From an uncultured Lachnospiraceae bacterium (GTDB lineage Bacteria > Bacillota > Clostridia > Lachnospirales > Lachnospiraceae), in contig CAJTUC010000001.1 of NCBI GenBank assembly GCA_910579395.1, positions 186,001 to 250,000 on the forward strand: 64,000 bases of DNA, written 5' to 3'. This document shows positions 63,860-64,000 of the stretch, in pieces; position 1 is the first letter of the stretch, and every line of letters starts with the position of its first letter. The notes under the pieces were generated by a model. That model searched no databases, had not been told where the DNA came from, and saw only the letters and a list, made by a program, of their open reading frames with translations. Both the position numbers and the translations under genes were made by a program.

Positions 63860-64000
63860 ATGAGAACTTATCTTGATAAATCTATGAATTATCAACAAAA
63901 TTCAAATAATCAGAATTTGTTGGAAAATTTTGTCAAAAAAACAGAAAATGACACTGGACTTGCTTCAGTTATCTGCAATTGCTGTAATAAGGAATTACGG
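63860..64000 (+). CDS. start of an unidentified gene (partial)
   Basis: From ATG 63860, five bases after AGGAGGG, 47 codons run to the window edge without a stop. The peptide is Asn/Gln-rich at first (SMNYQQNSNNQNLLENF) and ends VICNCCNKELR, where the clustered cysteines could begin a zinc ribbon. Too little is visible to name it. It has its own promoter-like region and is not the usual tsaD. Confidence 0.6.
   Translation, partial: MRTYLDKSMNYQQNSNNQNLLENFVKKTENDTGLASVICNCCNKELR

Overview
The window looks like the chromosome of an anaerobic, low-to-mid GC Firmicute, most likely a Lachnospiraceae (Clostridia). Supporting signs are a Ptb/Buk butyrate pathway, an aspS-gatCAB operon under a T-box, an FMN riboswitch before ribU, AICAR transformylase and IMP cyclohydrolase as two separate genes, PadR/HAAS gene pairs, a CotH/VTC/DUF4956 trio, and strong AGGAG-type ribosome binding sites. 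No rRNA, tRNA, CRISPR array, transposase or integrase was seen.

Layout. 1-7.4 kb is accessory: a partial ABC ATPase, an AAA-ATPase/PD-(D/E)XK protein, a flavin-reductase-like protein, a PadR regulator whose HAAS partner has been broken by a large palindrome, a DUF3788 protein, a YfbK-like VWA lipoprotein with a decayed partial duplicate, and a DUF5684 protein. 7.4-13.3 kb is the T-box-controlled aspS-gatC-gatA-gatB operon for tRNA-dependent Asn/Gln formation. 14.4-18.6 kb holds guaB, a PurO-type IMP cyclohydrolase and a stand-alone AICAR transformylase, that is, the end of IMP synthesis plus the entry to GMP. 18.7-24.4 kb holds a polysaccharide deacetylase lipoprotein behind five 11-bp phased repeats, an XRE regulator, and the CotH/VTC/DUF4956 operon. 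24.5-30.7 kb holds ptb-buk, secA and prfB (with its programmed +1 frameshift). 30.7-34.7 kb holds membrane and regulatory genes, including an SdpI-PadR-HAAS operon with a 27-bp palindromic operator.

34.7-41.9 kb is a distinctly A+T-rich type I restriction-modification operon, hsdR-hsdS-ATPase-hsdM. All genes overlap. The third is a PrrC/RloC-like ATPase that carries an Arg-x3-Glu...His signature resembling tRNA anticodon nucleases. This is the best candidate for an interesting, possibly undescribed defence module here. 43-50 kb holds tex, riboswitch-controlled ribU, a GH25 lysozyme and an L,D-transpeptidase. 50-57.2 kb holds a truncated phosphoesterase, a sugar-nucleotide reductase, a lipoprotein, and a lantibiotic-immunity-type ABC transporter with its two-component system, preceded by four 11-bp phased repeats. 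57.7-61 kb is a MacAB-like efflux operon. 62-63.7 kb is tsaE-tsaB-rimI, and a new gene starts at the right edge.

Two families of non-coding repeats run through the window. The P family (five large copies and one remnant) consists of roughly 90-220 bp near-perfect palindromes sharing an internal core. The Q family (five copies plus a partial) consists of compact multi-hairpin elements, mostly just after stop codons, several with a GGA loop. Two unrelated genes also share a duplicated hairpin leader including the first codons. Start sites were chosen from ribosome-binding sites and family resemblance. All family assignments are from reading motifs, not from database searches.
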